Assembly (NCBI GenBank): GCA_963793845.1
Contig: CAWCBG010000010.1
Coordinates: forward strand, 1-64,000
Source: CAWCBG01 sp963793845
GTDB taxonomy: Bacteria > Acidobacteriota > Terriglobia > Terriglobales > Acidobacteriaceae
Direction of reading: 5' to 3'
DNA length: 64,000 nucleotides
In this document: in pieces, positions 42,955-51,889 of the stretch
Layout of the letters: every line of letters begins with the position of its first letter
Position numbering within the stretch: the first letter of the stretch is position 1
Notes under the pieces: model-generated
The model's input: only the letters and a program-made list of their open reading frames with translations
Database searches by the model: none
What the model was told of the DNA's origin: nothing
Translations under genes and position numbers: made by a program

Positions 42955-44502
42955 ATGCCGGGCAGAGGTGCCATGGCTTCGATCGATGTCGAGCACGGTT
43001 CGGCACAGACAGGCGTCCGTTCGCGGGCCGACGTTCTGCCGTTACTGGGAATCGCATGCGCGGTGGCGCTCGTCCACCTGCTCACCAATGGCCGCTACGG
43101 CTTCCATCGCGACGAGCTTCAGTTTCTCAGCGACGCCCGCCACCTCGACTGGGGCTTCGTAGTCTATCCACCGCTTACGCCCCTGGTGGAACGCGTCAGC
43201 CTCGATCTGTTCGGCGCTTCGATGGTGGGATTACGCCTGTTCTCCGTGATAGCGCAGGCAGCGGTCATCGTCGTGAGCGGTCTGATGGCCTTTGAGCTTG
43301 GCGGGGGACGGCTGGCCCAGGTTACGACTGCGGTGAGCGTTGCGCTGTCTCCGGTACCCCTGTTCGAAGGCACCGAGTTCCAATACACGACCTTCGACTT
43401 CCTGTGGTGGGTGCTGGTCGCCTACTTCGTCATTCGCCTGCTGAAGACGGAGAATCCGCGGTGGTGGCTCGCCATCGGCGCAGCCGTCGGCATCGGCATG
43501 CAGACCAAGTACACCATGCTCTTCTTTGTCTGTGGGATCGCCGGAGGGATGCTGCTTACGCCTGCTCGTCGCTTTCTTGCCAACCGATGGTTCTGGGCGG
43601 GCGCCGCGCTGGCATTTCTGATTTTTCTGCCGAACCTGGTGTGGCAGATTCGTCATGACTTCGTCTCGCTGCGTTTCCTTCAGCACATTCACGTACGCGA
43701 TATCGGTGAGGGACGCTCGAACGGATTTCTGCGCGACCAGTTCCTGATCTGCACGAACCTGTTTACCGCTCCCTTGTGGATTGGCGGCCTGATCTGTTAC
43801 CTGCGCGACCGGAGATACCGCCTGCTGGGGTGGATGTACCTGATCCCGCTGGCGCTGTTCATTCTTGGCAAGGGTCGCGGTTATTATTTGGCAGCCGCCT
43901 ATCCGATGTTGATCGCGATGGGCGCGGTCGCGGGTGAGCGCTGGCTTGCATCGCTGCGACGGCCCTGGCGGCTCACTATCCAAGCCATCTACTTCACTGG
44001 CCTCATCGCCGTCGGTTTGTTCGTATCTGCGGTGATTCTGCCGCTGGCGCCGGCAGGCCCGCTCAGGAACTTCGCGCTCAAGAACAACGGCGACCTGCGC
44101 GAGGAGGTTGGGTGGACCGAACTGGTGAAGACCGTGGCAGACATTCGCGACTCTTTGTCCCCTGAACAGCAACAGCACCTGGGAATTCTGGTGGGCAACT
44201 ACGGTGAGCAGGGCGCGATCGAGATTCTGGGCCAAGCCTACCACTTGCCCACGCCCATCAGCATGACGAATTCAGCCTGGCTGCGCGGCTATCCTGAGCC
44301 GCCGCCGACTACGCTGATCGTGATCGGCTTCTCCCGCGAAGGCGCCGAGAAAACCTTCACCGACTGCCGGCTGGCCGGACACAACGGCAATCCCTACGGG
44401 ATAAAGAACGAAGAAAGTGAAGATCACCCCGACATTTTCGTTTGCGGCGGACCACGTCAGCCTTGGCCTGAGTTCTGGAAGGACCATCAGAGATTCGGAT
44501 AA
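42955..44502 (+). CDS. GT39-like membrane glycosyltransferase (ArnT/PMT family)
   Basis: 515 residues, about 10-12 hydrophobic helices. The first periplasmic loop has the GT-C signature FHRDELQFLSDARHLDWGF, with the Asp/Glu pair of the dolichyl/undecaprenyl-phosphate sugar transferase family; then PPLTPLVERV. Substrate and acceptor unknown; typical function is transfer of a sugar from an undecaprenyl-phosphate carrier to lipid or protein at the outer face of the inner membrane. Start ATG 42955 has GGAG a few bases upstream. Standalone, convergent with the next gene. Confidence 0.85.
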   Translation: MPGRGAMASIDVEHGSAQTGVRSRADVLPLLGIACAVALVHLLTNGRYGFHRDELQFLSDARHLDWGFVVYPPLTPLVERVSLDLFGASMVGLRLFSVIAQAAVIVVSGLMAFELGGGRLAQVTTAVSVALSPVPLFEGTEFQYTTFDFLWWVLVAYFVIRLLKTENPRWWLAIGAAVGIGMQTKYTMLFFVCGIAGGMLLTPARRFLANRWFWAGAALAFLIFLPNLVWQIRHDFVSLRFLQHIHVRDIGEGRSNGFLRDQFLICTNLFTAPLWIGGLICYLRDRRYRLLGWMYLIPLALFILGKGRGYYLAAAYPMLIAMGAVAGERWLASLRRPWRLTIQAIYFTGLIAVGLFVSAVILPLAPAGPLRNFALKNNGDLREEVGWTELVKTVADIRDSLSPEQQQHLGILVGNYGEQGAIEILGQAYHLPTPISMTNSAWLRGYPEPPPTTLIVIGFSREGAEKTFTDCRLAGHNGNPYGIKNEESEDHPDIFVCGGPRQPWPEFWKDHQRFG

Positions 44503-44549
44503 CGGCGCCCCTGGATCCGGCCGCCCGGTCCAAGAATTCACGCTCGCAC

Positions 44550-45383
44550 TTATTCTTGCGAGACGGATTCGAAGTCCTGCTGCTTTCCCTTCAGCCGCTC
44601 GTGCCATTCTCTGGCGGCCTGCAGAAAAGATCGAAACATGGCTCGCGAAGCGGCATCGCTATCGTAGGTGCGCTCGGGATGCCACTGCACGCCGAGAACG
44701 AAATGGTCAGGCGCGGTGCCTTCAACCGCTTCCTTCACCAAGTCATTTGGACACCAAGCCACGAGTCGCAGGCCATCGCCCACCGCGTCTGGAGCCTGAT
44801 GATGGCTTGAGTTTACCGGCATCACAAGTTCATTTCCTTCCGGCATGGCTTTGGCCGAGCGAAGAATTTCCGCCAGCCTGGACCCCGGCTCGATCTTGAC
44901 CTTATGCGCCTGTGCGACCTTGCTCCCCATCGCGTGTTTGACCGGCCCTGGTAAATCCTGATCGAGCGTTCCGGTTCGCCAGACATTCAGCGATTGCAGC
45001 CCATAGCAAATACCGAAGATGGGCTTCCGCATGTTGTAGGCATCCTGCAGCAAGAGCTCATCGGCGTTATCGCGAAACGGGTCGGTGGGCGCGGTCTTGG
45101 GATGACGTTCCGCGCCGTATTTCTCGGGGTCGACATCCGCCGGACTACCCGGCAACAGCACGCCATCGCAGTGCTTCACCGCCTGCGCGATGTCGCGTGA
45201 GGTCGCATTCGCCGGGATGACTAGCGCTTCTCCGCCTTCGGCCTCGATGGCGCGAACATATTGCGGCAGCGCCCTGTCCACGTAGTCGGGGCGCGTGGAG
45301 TTGGGAACCGGAATGGCGATGCGCGGCTTCTTATCGGAGGGCCACGGGCTCACGTGCTGACCGGGCTTTTGGCTAGACGTCAT
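44550..45383 (-). CDS. Class I glutamine amidotransferase-like hydrolase (gamma-glutamyl-GABA hydrolase family)
   Basis: 277 residues. Catalytic nucleophile Cys in IFGICYGLQSLNVW; LLPGSPADVDPEKYGAE (the oxyanion-side strand) and the His/Glu pair in LGVQWHPERTYDSD complete the triad. These match the peptidase C26 / PuuD-like group, which hydrolyses gamma-glutamyl conjugates. Substrate not defined. It overlaps the end of plsC by 4 bases (ATGA), so translational coupling is likely. Start ATG at 45381-45383. Confidence 0.88.
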   Translation of the reverse strand: MTSSQKPGQHVSPWPSDKKPRIAIPVPNSTRPDYVDRALPQYVRAIEAEGGEALVIPANATSRDIAQAVKHCDGVLLPGSPADVDPEKYGAERHPKTAPTDPFRDNADELLLQDAYNMRKPIFGICYGLQSLNVWRTGTLDQDLPGPVKHAMGSKVAQAHKVKIEPGSRLAEILRSAKAMPEGNELVMPVNSSHHQAPDAVGDGLRLVAWCPNDLVKEAVEGTAPDHFVLGVQWHPERTYDSDAASRAMFRSFLQAAREWHERLKGKQQDFESVSQE

Positions 45384-46252
45384 AATGAGGCCTTCGCTTC
45401 GGACGGATCTGCGTCCGAAGCCTGGGATAAGCCGGGGTCCTCTGCATCCCGGGAGCCTTGTCCAGCCGGCGAGGACTCCCCGTTGGCATGCGCATAATAG
45501 TCCTGCTCAATCACATCGTGGGTTTGCTTTGCCAGTTTATCCATGTCGCGAACCTTCATTCCCAGCGTCGGGATCGGCTCGCCCACGATCAGCTCAACCT
45601 GTCCGGGCCGGGCGTGGAAGCTGTTCATTGGGACCAGTTCGCCTGTGCCTACGAGGGTGAGGGGCACAACCGGCGCCTGCGCCCGGATCGCGACGTAGAA
45701 AGCGCCTCCCATGAATTCCTGCAAATGCCCTGACGGCGAACGCCCACCCTCAGGGAAAACCATCAGCGGTGTGCCATGACGGAGCGATTCGCTGGCGCGA
45801 TTCAGGCTGCGCACCGAGGCGCGCGCGTCACCGGGATCGATGGGAATCTGCCCCGATCGCTTCAAGTGCCATCCTAGAAATGGATAACGAAACAGCTCCT
45901 TCTTGGCCATGATGCGAAACTGCACCGGCAGTGTTGCGTAGAGCACTGGTATGTCGAGGGCGGAGAGATGATTCGCCGCGTACACCGCCCGTTGGCCCGG
46001 ATCGATGCGCTCGAAGCCCTGCATGTGCACGTGAATCCCGAGCGTCGCCAGGATCATGCGCGACCAGGTGCGCGCGAACCAATGCTGTACTCTTCCGCTG
46101 CGGTCGAACAGCGAGCACAGGAGAGACAGCGTCCCCATCACGAACGTATACAAGTAGACCACTGGCACGAAGAAGAAGTACGAGCGTAAGCGGCTGAAGA
46201 GAGAGCCGGGCTTTGCCGCGCCGACATCAGCGAGATGGGCGTTCGAGTTCAT
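45380..46252 (-). CDS. plsC: 1-acyl-sn-glycerol-3-phosphate acyltransferase
   Basis: 290 residues. It transfers an acyl group to lysophosphatidic acid in phospholipid synthesis. It has an N-terminal hydrophobic helix (about 25-55), the acyltransferase motif NHLSALDIPVLYATL (the NHxxxxD catalytic His/Asp), LKRSGQIPIDPGDARASVRS, and PEGGRSPSGHLQEFMGGAF (motif III), then VPLTLVGTGELVPMNS. The tail (about 250-290) is acidic and polar. It is 2 bases after folC and overlaps the downstream hydrolase, forming a tight minus-strand trio. Confidence 0.92.
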   Translation of the reverse strand: MNSNAHLADVGAAKPGSLFSRLRSYFFFVPVVYLYTFVMGTLSLLCSLFDRSGRVQHWFARTWSRMILATLGIHVHMQGFERIDPGQRAVYAANHLSALDIPVLYATLPVQFRIMAKKELFRYPFLGWHLKRSGQIPIDPGDARASVRSLNRASESLRHGTPLMVFPEGGRSPSGHLQEFMGGAFYVAIRAQAPVVPLTLVGTGELVPMNSFHARPGQVELIVGEPIPTLGMKVRDMDKLAKQTHDVIEQDYYAHANGESSPAGQGSRDAEDPGLSQASDADPSEAKASL

Positions 46253-46254
46253 CG

Positions 46255-47613
46255 CTACGCCTGCAGCCCCAGGGCAGCCATGACTTCGCCGATCAGAAAG
46301 ATGGAACCGGTAACCACGATCACGCCTTCTGGCTTACTTAAGGCTCGGGCCCGGGCCAGCGCGGCAGCGACCGTCTCCTCGGCATAGACGGCAGTTCCAG
46401 TACGAGCCGCGGCTTGCAGCAACTCACTGGTGGTGGCGGCCCGTGGGTTATTCACATGAGTCACGACTACCTGCTCAGCGATGGGGAAGAGAATCTCGGT
46501 CATCTCCTGCACCGCTTTGTCACGCATGGCGGCAAACACGAATGTCAGCTCGCGGCTCGGAAAGTTTTCTGAAAGCGCCGACCGCAGCGCCCACGCCCCC
46601 GCGGGATTATGCGCGACATCCAGCACCATCTCGCGCTGCTGGGTTATCGCCGATGGCGGCACTAGCTGGAATCTTCCCCGCCAGTGTGTCTCTCGTATCC
46701 CGGTTTCTACCTGCCGGGGCGTGACCTTGAAGCCGAACTGGCCCAGCTCTTCCGCCGCCGTAATTGCCAGTGCGATGTTACGTAACTGATGCCGTCCGGC
46801 AAGCGGCGAATCCACCTGAATCTCTTCGCCCATCACGGTGAGCGGATAGCGGCTGCGACCCGCCATCGGAACCGTTCGCCCCGCAAGGTAGGCGGCCGCG
46901 CCGGGAGAAACCGGCGGGACGTAGGGCACTGCGCTCACGCCGCGTGCGTTGTGATCGAGAATCGCGTGCCCGATAACGTCATTCGCCTCGGGGTGCTGCG
47001 GCAGCGTCACTACAATTCCGTTCTCGCGAATGATGCCCGCCTTCTCGCCAGCGATTTCGCCGATCGTGTTGCCGAGATATTTCTGATGATCGAGCGAGAT
47101 ATCGGTGATCACCGATAGCAGCGGATCGACGACATTGGTCGCGTCAAGACGTCCGCCCATGCCAACTTCCAGAACGGCAATGTCGACACTGATACTGGCA
47201 AAATACTCGAAGGCCATGACGGTCAGCATTTCGAAGAAGCTGGGATGCCAGGGCAACTTGCCTTGTTGCAATAGTTCCTGCGCAGTGCGCTCCACGCGTC
47301 CGTGTATTTCGGTGAACTCCGGCTCGGAGATGGTCTCGCCATTTACGCGAATCCGCTCGTTGATGTGGACCAGGTGTGGCGAGCTATACAGGCCGGTCTT
47401 GTATCCGGCGACACGCAGGATTGACGCGAGAGTAGCCGCAGTCGAACCTTTGCCGTTGGTTCCGGCAATCAGTACGCTGGGAAAGCGCCGCTCGGGATTA
47501 CCGAGTGCAGCCAGCATCTCGCGCACATAGGTCAGGTCGAACTTGGCCGGTGGCGTGCTGGCGAGTTCGTGCCCCAGGGCATAAAGCTGCTCGACTGTGC
47601 TTTGGTAGGACAT
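46255..47613 (-). CDS. folC: Bifunctional folylpolyglutamate/dihydrofolate synthase
   Basis: 452 residues. It adds glutamates to dihydropteroate and folates. Motifs: SVLIAGTNGKGSTAATLAS (P-loop), a Mur-ligase-like core, TDISLDHQKYLGNTIGEIAGEKAGI and VLDVAHNPAGAW; RRRL-like basic and C-terminal Rossmann domains follow. The length is normal (about 430-460). It is followed by plsC, an unusual but tight partnership of 2 bases. Confidence 0.94.
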   Translation of the reverse strand: MSYQSTVEQLYALGHELASTPPAKFDLTYVREMLAALGNPERRFPSVLIAGTNGKGSTAATLASILRVAGYKTGLYSSPHLVHINERIRVNGETISEPEFTEIHGRVERTAQELLQQGKLPWHPSFFEMLTVMAFEYFASISVDIAVLEVGMGGRLDATNVVDPLLSVITDISLDHQKYLGNTIGEIAGEKAGIIRENGIVVTLPQHPEANDVIGHAILDHNARGVSAVPYVPPVSPGAAAYLAGRTVPMAGRSRYPLTVMGEEIQVDSPLAGRHQLRNIALAITAAEELGQFGFKVTPRQVETGIRETHWRGRFQLVPPSAITQQREMVLDVAHNPAGAWALRSALSENFPSRELTFVFAAMRDKAVQEMTEILFPIAEQVVVTHVNNPRAATTSELLQAAARTGTAVYAEETVAAALARARALSKPEGVIVVTGSIFLIGEVMAALGLQA

Positions 47614-47622
47614 GCGGGCTTA

Positions 47623-47646
47623 GTTACAGATTACAAGATTACAGAG
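47623..47646. repeat. Stammer repeat between the toxin gene and folC
   Basis: Reiteration of gttacagattacaa/gattacag, of the same low-complexity style as the stretches at 21355, 35780 and 53775. Lies just upstream of the folC start (47613). Confidence 0.6.
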
Positions 47647-47682
47647 TGGTGTTGCGTGATACGAGCACAGTCGCAACTTTGG

Positions 47683-47979
47683 CTACAGGCGATCTCTCCA
47701 GTAACCAGGCCTCCGCCGGCAATGGGCTATGGCCACGACCAGGATGATATCCGGCAAGTCCTGATAGACAACAGCAAAAGGAAACCGGTGCAAGAAGCAT
47801 CGCCGCAGGTCTTGAGAGTAACTTGCCCAGCGAGTGGGCGATTCTTGAACGTTTCCGATAACGCGACTAAATTCGATTTCAAAGCTAGCGGCGGCTGCGA
47901 GACTACGCTCCCGGTACCAAGAGATTGCCGCAAGATACTCTTCTTCCGCTTCCCGAAGAAACTCAATGGGTTTCTTCAT
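47683..47979 (-). CDS. ParE/RelE-family toxin
   Basis: 98 residues. Toxin of a type II module: REAEEEYLAAISWYRERS (helix), EFSRVIGNVQESPTRWA, CFLHRFPFAVVYQDLPDIILVVAIAHCRRRPGYW (the beta-sheet with a conserved R/H). Length and segments fit ParE/RelE toxins (gyrase or ribosome-dependent mRNA target; the exact group is not decidable). The start ATG overlaps the antitoxin end by 17 bases, which is the usual coupled layout. Confidence 0.85.
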   Translation of the reverse strand: MKKPIEFLREAEEEYLAAISWYRERSLAAAASFEIEFSRVIGNVQESPTRWASYSQDLRRCFLHRFPFAVVYQDLPDIILVVAIAHCRRRPGYWRDRL

Positions 47980-48205
47980 GGAGAATGGCCTGAGCCTTCA
48001 CCCGAACCTCGTTCCACGGGACGGTCTGCGCTCTTCCGGCTCGCAGCTCTTCCATTCTGCGGGCAATCTCCTCCTGCCACGCGGCTTCCACATCCGGCTC
48101 AACGGTTGGATCGAGGCTCTCAATCAGCGAACTGGCAAGGTCGGCGCGCTCATTCTCCGGGAGGGCTAACGCCTTCTTCAGAATCTCGCTAGCTTGTTCT
48201 GTCAT
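47963..48205 (-). CDS. Addiction module antitoxin (TIGR02574-like)
   Basis: 80 residues, mainly helical. ILKKALALPENERADLASS and IESLDPTVEPDVEAAWQEEI are the recognisable addiction-module component features. It neutralises the downstream toxin and likely represses the pair. First in the two-gene unit, overlapping the toxin by 17 bases. Confidence 0.85.
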   Translation of the reverse strand: MTEQASEILKKALALPENERADLASSLIESLDPTVEPDVEAAWQEEIARRMEELRAGRAQTVPWNEVRVKAQAILHEETH

Positions 48206-48221
48206 AGCTGAAATTCTACCT

Positions 48222-48674
48222 CTATTTTCCCGCCAGCTCTTTTTTCACCGCATCACTCAGAAGCTTGCCATCGACGCGCGCGTCTCCAAACTTCGCCTTC
48301 GCGGCTTTCATGACCGCGCCCATGTCCTTCATTGTGGGAGAGCCCATCTCCGCGATGGTGGCGCGGACGGTCGCGACGATCTCTTCCTCGCCAAGCGACT
48401 TGGGCATGTAGGTTTCGATGATGGCGATCTCATCGGCTTCGCGCTTGGCGAGTTCCATGCGCCCGCCTTTTTCGAACTGCTCGATCGAATCCTTACGCTG
48501 CTTGATCATGGTGGTGAAAACCTGCAGCTCTTCCTTCTCGTCGAGCGCAGAGCGCTTGTCGATCTCCTTGTTCTTGAGGGCCGCTTTCATCATGCGCAAC
48601 GTGCCGAGCCGCAGCTCTTCCTTCTTGCGCATGGCATCGACCATGTCTTTCTGCACCTGCTGGGTCAGACTCAT
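48222..48674 (-). CDS. GatB/YqeY domain protein
   Basis: 150 residues. The YqeY family is related to the tail domain of GatB (the glutamyl-tRNA amidotransferase subunit); its own role is not settled. Segments MSLTQQVQKDMVDAMRKKEE, RLGTLRMMKAALKNKEID, FEKGGRMELAKREADEIAI, and the C-terminal AKFGDARVDGKLLSDAVK. The helical tail domain is intact. It is 16 bases after the antitoxin start region on the same strand, divergent from the aminotransferase gene. Confidence 0.92.
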   Translation of the reverse strand: MSLTQQVQKDMVDAMRKKEELRLGTLRMMKAALKNKEIDKRSALDEKEELQVFTTMIKQRKDSIEQFEKGGRMELAKREADEIAIIETYMPKSLGEEEIVATVRATIAEMGSPTMKDMGAVMKAAKAKFGDARVDGKLLSDAVKKELAGK

Positions 48675-48775
48675 CAGGCAATTATAGTGGCTCGTGGTGG
48701 TGCGGAGTGGCCTCGGCCATTTATCATAGAAGTCCGGTGTCTCTCCGGAAATCTGCGAGCAAAGGTGCCATTGCC

Positions 48776-49957
48776 ATGCTACGTAAGACGCGGCTGTTCA
48801 CGCCCGGTCCTACTCCCTTACTTCCCGCGGCTCAACAAGCGATCGCGGCCGCTGACATGCATCATCGCACGGCGGAGTTTCGCGACATCTTCACACGCAC
48901 TCTGGCCGACTTGAAGACATTCGTCGGCACGCAAAACGATGTGCTCATTCTGGCCGCCTCGGGAAGCGGAGCGATGGAGGCTTCGGTCTCGAACCTGACT
49001 TCGCCCGGCGACAAGGTAGTCGTGCTCACGGCTGGAAAATTCGGCGAGCGCTGGCGCGATCTGGCCAAAGCCTTCGGATGCCAGATCGAACTGGTCAGCG
49101 TGCCTTATGGCCAGACCTTCGATCTGCAAGACGTGAAGTCGAAACTCGATGGCGCGCGCGTTCTCTACATGCAGGCGACCGAGACTTCGACCGGTGCGCG
49201 GCACGACGTAAAGGGCGTGGCCTCGCTGCTGAAAGGCACCGACACGCTCTTCGTTGTGGACGCCATCACCGGCCTTGGCACGACGAAGTTCGACGTAGAC
49301 GGCTGGGGCATCGACATGTTGATCGGCGGCTCGCAGAAGGCGGTGATGATCCCTCCGGGCCTTGCCTACGTGAGTGTCAGCGAGCGTGCCTGGCAACGCA
49401 TGGAGCAGGCGAAGAATCCACGCTATTACTTCGATCTGCGCAAGGAACGCAAGGCTGCGGCGAAGGGTGAGTCTGCCTTCACCCCGGCAACCGCGCTGAT
49501 TGCAGGTTTGCTGGCGGCGCTGGATTTTATTCGCAAGTCGGGCAATGGCGATCTGGCTGCCGGACGCGATGCGCTCATCCATAACGCCGAGACGTCGGCC
49601 GAGATGGTGCGTGCGGGAGCCAAGGCCCTGGGGCTGAAGCTGTTTGCCCCTACCTGTCCTGCCGCCGCCGTGACGGCCGTGTTGCCGCCGGATGGCGTCG
49701 ACTCGAGCGCTATGGTGAAGGAGTTCCGCGAGCGCTTCGCCATGGTGGTCGCTAACGGCCAGGGTGAGATGAAGGGCAAGATGATCCGCATCGCGCATTT
49801 GGGCTATTACGACTACCTCGACGCGGTAGGCGTCATCGGGGCATTGGAGCACGTACTGCTGAAGGTGGCTCCGTCGCATCGCTTCGAGTTAGGCGCTGGC
49901 CTGCGGGCGGTGCAGGAAGTTTACGCCGAGCAGTTCGCTGAAGTGGCGACGGTGTAG
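48776..49957 (+). CDS. Class V PLP aminotransferase (alanine-glyoxylate / serine-pyruvate type)
   Basis: 393 residues. The fold-type I class V start is MLRKTRLFTPGPTPLLPAAQ; SGSGAMEASVSNL, FVVDAITGLGTTKFDVDGWG and SQKAVMIPPGLAYVSVS (with the PLP Lys in SQK) follow. The frame upstream to 48707 is excluded because the family begins at this ATG, and GCGAGCAAAGG is the only upstream purine run. The specific reaction is not decidable: it may convert serine/glyoxylate or act as a phosphoserine aminotransferase, since serA follows 128 bases downstream. Confidence 0.88.
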   Translation: MLRKTRLFTPGPTPLLPAAQQAIAAADMHHRTAEFRDIFTRTLADLKTFVGTQNDVLILAASGSGAMEASVSNLTSPGDKVVVLTAGKFGERWRDLAKAFGCQIELVSVPYGQTFDLQDVKSKLDGARVLYMQATETSTGARHDVKGVASLLKGTDTLFVVDAITGLGTTKFDVDGWGIDMLIGGSQKAVMIPPGLAYVSVSERAWQRMEQAKNPRYYFDLRKERKAAAKGESAFTPATALIAGLLAALDFIRKSGNGDLAAGRDALIHNAETSAEMVRAGAKALGLKLFAPTCPAAAVTAVLPPDGVDSSAMVKEFRERFAMVVANGQGEMKGKMIRIAHLGYYDYLDAVGVIGALEHVLLKVAPSHRFELGAGLRAVQEVYAEQFAEVATV

Positions 49958-50084
49958 CCGCGGAGTTGTAGCGCGGATGCCTCGTGGCTTCTCGCGTATT
50001 GCATGTGGCTTACGCCCGGGGCTAAGTTCGTCCCGTCCCTCGGGCTGTCTCGCTGTCATCAAAACTTAATAACACCAGGAAATT

Positions 50085-51713
50085 ATGAAAATCGTCGTTG
50101 CTGAAAAGATTGCTCCTGCCGCGCTCGAGGTGTTTGCCGAGCAGAGCGACTGGACCGTTGCTACGCCTGACAAAGCCGCTCTTGATGCCGAACTGAAAGA
50201 AGCCGACGCGTTGCTGGTGCGCTCGGCCGTATTCGTCGATGCAGCCATGATGGACAAAGCTCCCAAGCTGCGCGTGATCGGCCGCGCCGGCGTGGGCGTC
50301 GATAACATCGACCTCGATGCCGCCACCAAACGCGGAATCGCCGTCATGAATACTCCGGGCGGAAATGCCGTAGCGGTCGCGGAGCACACGCTGGCGCTGA
50401 TGCTGGCGCTGGCTCGTCAACTCCCGCGGGCTGACTCCACCACTCATGCCGGCAAGTGGGAAAAGAAATCCCTGCAAGGCAGCGAACTGAAAGGCAAGAC
50501 CCTGGGCATCATCGGATTGGGCCGGGTTGGCATTGAGGTTGCCAAGCGCGCCATCGCCTTCGGCATGAAGATCGTGGCCCACGACCCCTACGTCGCAACC
50601 AGCCTGGCGCAACAGTTGCAAATTGCGCTGCTGCCGATGAATGAGGTGTTCGCGCAATCGGATTACCTGACCCTGCACGTCGGCCTCACCAAGCAGACCG
50701 AACGCATGATCAATACCGAGACCTTGAGCAAGATGAAGAAAGGCGCACGGCTGATCAATTGCGCCCGCGGCGAACTGCTTGACGACGCAGCCGTCGTCGC
50801 CGCCTTGCAGTCTGGGCATCTTGGAGGCGCGGCCCTGGACGTCTTCAGCGACGAGCCCCTGAAAGACTCGCCGCTGCACCATGCTCCCAACACCATCCTT
50901 ACGCCGCACATTGCCGGCTCGACCAGTGAAGCACAAGACGCCGTCGGAGTGCAGATCGCCATGCAGGTGCGCGAGTACCTGTTGAAGGGCGTCATCCAGA
51001 ACGCTGTGAACGTGCCCTCGGTGAACTTTGAAGAATACGAGCAGATGCAACCCTACATCGTGCTTGCCGAACGTCTTGGCACCTTTCTCGCGCAATCCGG
51101 CGAAGGCAACATCGAGGAAATCGGCGTTGGCTATAGCGGAGAGATTGCGGAGTGGAAGACTGAGTTGATCCGCAACGCCGCCGTGGCGGGTGCGCTGAAC
51201 CAGATGGCGCACGAGAAAGCCAACCTGGTGAACGCGGCTTCCATCGCGGAGGAGCGGGGGATCCGGCTGATCGAGCGCAAAAAGCCGCGTGGCTCACGGG
51301 GCACAGCCAATGTGCTCAGCATGATGATGAAGAGCGGCTCGAAGGAACGCACCGTGCGCGGCACCATCCTGCACGGCAGCTCACCGCGGCTGCTGCGGAT
51401 CGACGACATCGACGTGGAAGCGCCGCTGGAGGGCACCGTCATTTACCTGCGCAATCGCGATGTGCCCGGCGTTGTGGGACGGGTGGGAACGGTGCTCGGC
51501 CAGCACAACATCAACATCGCCAATTTTTCTCTCGGACGCGCCCCGGAAGCACAGGAACCTCGCGGGGCGGTCGCCGTCGTTCAGGTCGATGACGAGATCC
51601 CGGAGGCAGCGCTGAATGACCTGCGGCACATTTACGCCGTCGAGGTGGCCAAGGCGATCCACTTTAACGCTTCACCGCAGAAGAAAGAAGCGGAGCAGCT
51701 GGCTACGAAGTAA
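50085..51713 (+). CDS. serA: D-3-phosphoglycerate dehydrogenase
   Basis: 542 residues. First step of serine synthesis, oxidising 3-phosphoglycerate. Substrate domain with LRVIGRAGVGVDNIDLDAATKRG; Rossmann NAD-binding loop GIIGLGRVGIEVAKRA; catalytic-site segment INCARGELLDDAAVV and the His in FSDEPLKDSPLHHAPN/TPHIAGSTSEAQ. Long-form C-terminal part: the intervening ASB domain (about 320-450), then an ACT regulatory domain (about 455-530; YLRNRDVPGVVGRVGTVLGQ), which binds serine in long SerA. The ATG has AGGAAATT just upstream. Confidence 0.95.
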   Translation: MKIVVAEKIAPAALEVFAEQSDWTVATPDKAALDAELKEADALLVRSAVFVDAAMMDKAPKLRVIGRAGVGVDNIDLDAATKRGIAVMNTPGGNAVAVAEHTLALMLALARQLPRADSTTHAGKWEKKSLQGSELKGKTLGIIGLGRVGIEVAKRAIAFGMKIVAHDPYVATSLAQQLQIALLPMNEVFAQSDYLTLHVGLTKQTERMINTETLSKMKKGARLINCARGELLDDAAVVAALQSGHLGGAALDVFSDEPLKDSPLHHAPNTILTPHIAGSTSEAQDAVGVQIAMQVREYLLKGVIQNAVNVPSVNFEEYEQMQPYIVLAERLGTFLAQSGEGNIEEIGVGYSGEIAEWKTELIRNAAVAGALNQMAHEKANLVNAASIAEERGIRLIERKKPRGSRGTANVLSMMMKSGSKERTVRGTILHGSSPRLLRIDDIDVEAPLEGTVIYLRNRDVPGVVGRVGTVLGQHNINIANFSLGRAPEAQEPRGAVAVVQVDDEIPEAALNDLRHIYAVEVAKAIHFNASPQKKEAEQLATK

Positions 51714-51759
51714 AGGTTTACGGGGACCGCGTATCCGGGGCACAGCACCGCCCCGAAAG

Positions 51760-51800
51760 TGTCATCCTGAGCGCGGGTTCGCTGCACTTGCGTTCGGTAC
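51760..51800. repeat. Intergenic motif similar to 35911-35931, opposite orientation
   Basis: gtgtcatcctgagcgcgg... occurs near 51760, and tcctcacttcgctc further on (about 51811). The same gtcatcctgagcg word appears inverted (cacttcgctcaggatgac) between obg and nadD. These may be members of one dispersed repeat family. Confidence 0.5.
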
Positions 51801-51844
51801 GCTTCGCGTCCTCACTTCGCTCGGCGCATCATGCGCCCAAAGGA

Positions 51845-51870
51845 AAACCGCGCCAACGTGGGCGCGGTTT
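51845..51870 (-). terminator. Bidirectional-type terminator between serA and atpC
   Basis: Arms aaaccgcgcc (51845-51854) and ggcgcggttt (51861-51870), with a 6-base loop. On the minus strand ttcctttggg follows, making it plausible as the end of the atp operon. On the plus strand there is no T-tract. Confidence 0.65.
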
Positions 51871-51889
51871 GTGGAAACTAAAACAACGA

